A stretch of DNA of 64,000 bases from Stieleria varia (GTDB taxonomy: Bacteria > Planctomycetota > Planctomycetia > Pirellulales > Pirellulaceae): positions 5,704,001 to 5,768,000 of the forward strand of contig NZ_CP151726.1 in the NCBI RefSeq assembly GCF_038443385.1, given 5' to 3'. Below the pieces are notes generated by a model, which was given only the letters and a program-made list of their open reading frames with translations, was not told the DNA's origin and made no database searches. Below are positions 62,314 through 64,000 of this stretch, piece by piece (position 1 is the first letter of the stretch; the number at the start of each line of letters is the position of its first letter). The position numbers were made by a program, and so were the translations under genes.

Positions 62314-63441
62314 TCAGCTCAACTGTTGCTGAAAGCGGTCAAACAGGTAGTGGCTATCGTGGGGCCCCGAGGAGGCTTCCGGGTGATACTGGATCCCGAA
62401 TGCATTGTGTTCGCGGTGACGAATGCCAGCGATCGTGTCGTCATTCAAGTGGCGGTGGGTGATCTCCAGGCAATCCGGCAGCGATTCTTCTTCGACCGCG
62501 AACCCGTGATTCTGAGTCGTGATTTCGACTTTGCCGGTCGTCAAATCAAATACCGGCTGGTTCGCACCGCGATGTCCGAATTTCAACTTGAACGTTTTTG
62601 CGCCGCAAGCCAGAGCGAGTAATTGATGCCCCAGGCAAATTCCAAAGATCGGTTTTTTGCCGACCAACTGGCGAATCGTATCATGCGCGTAGGTGAGCGG
62701 TTCTGGGTCACCCGGTCCGTTGGACAAAAAGATCCCATCGGGCTCGAGCGCCAAGACTTCGTCGGCACCTCGGTTTCCGGGAATGATCGTGACGCGATTC
62801 CCACGCGAGACGAAGTGGCGAGGGATGTTCCACTTCATTCCAAAGTCGAGGCAGACGATATGCTTGCCGGCTGGAGCTTGGCCTTGTCGTCGTTGATTGA
62901 TTTCGATTTCAGACCATTCATCCAGTCGTGAATCCCAGCCGACGACGGAGTCAGGCACAACTTCGCTGACCAAATCGCGTCCAACCATACTGGGCGACGC
63001 CTTGGCTTTGGCGATCAGGCTTTCGTCGTTCAGATCGGTGGTGGAGATCACGCCTCGCATTGCCCCGACCGTTCGGATGCGTCGCACCAAGGCTCGCGTA
63101 TCGATTCCTGAGAGTGCGATCACGCCGTGTTGTTTCAGGTACGAACCCAAGTCGCCGTTTGCGCGATAATTGCTGTACACGCGGCTTTCTTCACGGACGA
63201 TGAATCCGGAGAGTGCTGGGGATTCGTGTTCCACGTCGATCGCGTTGACGCCGTAGTTGCCGATTTCAGGATAAGTCATCGTGACGATCTGGCCGCAATA
63301 ACTTGGGTCCGTCAGGATTTCCTGGTAACCGGTCATCGAAGTGTTGAAAACGACTTCTCCGGCAATTTCACCTTCGGCACCGAACGCGTGTCCGGCGTAA
63401 ATCGATCCGTCTTCGAGGGCTAGCTTGGCAGTTGCGGGCAT
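62314..63441 (-). CDS. carA: Carbamoyl-phosphate synthase small subunit
   Basis: 375 residues from the ATG at 63441, the usual length. It hydrolyses glutamine and passes ammonia to CarB for arginine and pyrimidine synthesis. N-terminal domain: LALEDGSIYAGHAFGAEGEI, VFNTSMTGYQEILTDPSYCG. GATase class I domain: catalytic Cys in PIFGICLGHQLLALACGAKT, then KLKFGHRGANQPV and the His-x-Glu pair in GIQYHPEASSGPHDSHYLFD. carB is not adjacent within the window. An upstream TPR gene is on the same strand 85 bp away. Confidence 0.95.
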   Translation of the reverse strand: MPATAKLALEDGSIYAGHAFGAEGEIAGEVVFNTSMTGYQEILTDPSYCGQIVTMTYPEIGNYGVNAIDVEHESPALSGFIVREESRVYSNYRANGDLGSYLKQHGVIALSGIDTRALVRRIRTVGAMRGVISTTDLNDESLIAKAKASPSMVGRDLVSEVVPDSVVGWDSRLDEWSEIEINQRRQGQAPAGKHIVCLDFGMKWNIPRHFVSRGNRVTIIPGNRGADEVLALEPDGIFLSNGPGDPEPLTYAHDTIRQLVGKKPIFGICLGHQLLALACGAKTFKLKFGHRGANQPVFDLTTGKVEITTQNHGFAVEEESLPDCLEITHRHLNDDTIAGIRHREHNAFGIQYHPEASSGPHDSHYLFDRFQQQLS

Positions 63442-63526
63442 GATTTGGCAGATCGCAGATGCGGGAAACAAGGCAAGGGTGATTGGATGCCTGAGGATAC
63501 CCCGCAAATCGAATTTACAGAATCCC

Positions 63527-64000
63527 TCAGGTGTCGATCAAATCGTCGGGAGACAGGATAGGGATCGCGTTTTCCTCGGTCTCCTGCTTTTCCCGCCAAG
63601 GTTTGCTCTCCTTGTAGCTCTCCAGTTCTTCTTTGAGTTGGTCCAATTGCTCGTTTTCTTCCGCAGTTCCCTGCTCAACGGCTTTGGTGCTCCACTCGAT
63701 AGCCTTTTCAAAATTGCCAACTTCGGCGTGCGCCGCGGCCAGTGTACTGAGAATGTGCGCCTCCTTGGCTTCGGTCAGCTCGACCGCTTTTTCGGCCAAT
63801 TCCAGCGAGCGTTTTCCGTTTCGCACGCCATCTTTGGGAGAGGTAGCCAGTACCCACGCGAGGTTGTTCAGGATGCCCGAGAGGATCACGGGATCGGCAT
63901 CGTCGCCCGAGGCCTTGATGGCTCGCTCGTAGTCCTCGATCGCTTTGGTGTGATCGCCGACCGAGAGAAAAGTGTCGGCGCGGAGGCGTAGGACGTTGAC
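63527..64000 (-). CDS. TPR-repeat protein, 5'-truncated by the window edge
   Basis: The frame is open to the right edge, so the N-terminus is outside. The visible 157 residues contain TPR-type helices: RADTFLSVGDHTKAIEDYER, ILNNLAWVLATSPKDGVRNG, KRSLELAEKAVELTEAKEAH and HILSTLAAAHAEVGNFEKAI, with the NLAWVLAT-P signature common in planctomycete TPR proteins. The C-terminus is a Glu/Lys-rich tail. It would be transcribed toward carA. Confidence 0.8.
   Translation of the reverse strand, partial: VNVLRLRADTFLSVGDHTKAIEDYERAIKASGDDADPVILSGILNNLAWVLATSPKDGVRNGKRSLELAEKAVELTEAKEAHILSTLAAAHAEVGNFEKAIEWSTKAVEQGTAEENEQLDQLKEELESYKESKPWREKQETEENAIPILSPDDLIDT

Overview
The window reads as a chromosomal segment of a marine planctomycete of the Pirellulaceae (Rhodopirellula-like). 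The support is the protein content: two DUF1501 proteins, one paired with a DUF1800 protein and one with a DUF1549/DUF1553 protein; DUF1559 proteins; a PQQ-type beta-propeller; an LExRxLLA-type N-terminus and dockerin on a giant surface protein; NPYQSP-bearing membrane proteins; a Cys/Gly-rich lipoprotein; and loosely packed genes separated by many palindromic repeats. Genus-level placement is inference.

Layout. 1-14 kb: end of a beta-propeller gene, the two-gene DabB-DabA inorganic-carbon uptake system (- strand), a glycosyltransferase-like gene, birA with a zinc-ribbon membrane protein, a DUF1800-DUF1501 pair, then moaA. 14-26 kb: a TlpA-like thioredoxin protein, an Rpn-like nuclease, and a tight four-gene operon (ECF sigma factor, membrane-anchored putative anti-sigma factor, two secreted proteins) with stop/start overlaps. 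26-32 kb: asd, thiL, an aldehyde dehydrogenase and a DUF58 protein. 42.7-51 kb: a WXG100-like protein, a TPR protein, iron alcohol dehydrogenase, serine acetyltransferase, lipoproteins and an esterase. 51-64 kb: a giant FG-GAP/PKD/dockerin surface protein, an Asp/Asn hydroxylase-like protein, a DUF1553-DUF1501-EF-hand lipoprotein operon, carA and a partial TPR gene.

The most interesting segment is about 32.0-42.4 kb. Small unrelated minus-strand genes (lipoprotein, FRG-domain protein, broken hypothetical gene, prepilin-like DUF1559 fragment, two membrane proteins, one unknown) are separated by related 70-110 bp imperfect palindromes that look like integron attC sites. On the far side of the array, on the opposite strand, lies a decayed fragment resembling the C-terminus of an integron tyrosine recombinase. 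A group II intron of the class C-attC type, with intact reverse transcriptase and domains V/VI, sits inside one of these sites. A second, heavily eroded intron of the same family sits at the equivalent base of another. I read this as a fossil integron cassette array colonised by attC-targeting introns and a truncated IS91-like transposase.

A second theme is small non-autonomous palindromic elements: a 133 bp element found three times between CTAG or CTAC direct repeats; a 121 bp element butted against one copy; a 220-490 bp element family with about 23 bp terminal inverted repeats and variable internal palindromes (three copies); and a roughly 270-350 bp dispersed repeat (two copies) with related solo hairpins. 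No tRNA, rRNA or CRISPR array was seen.
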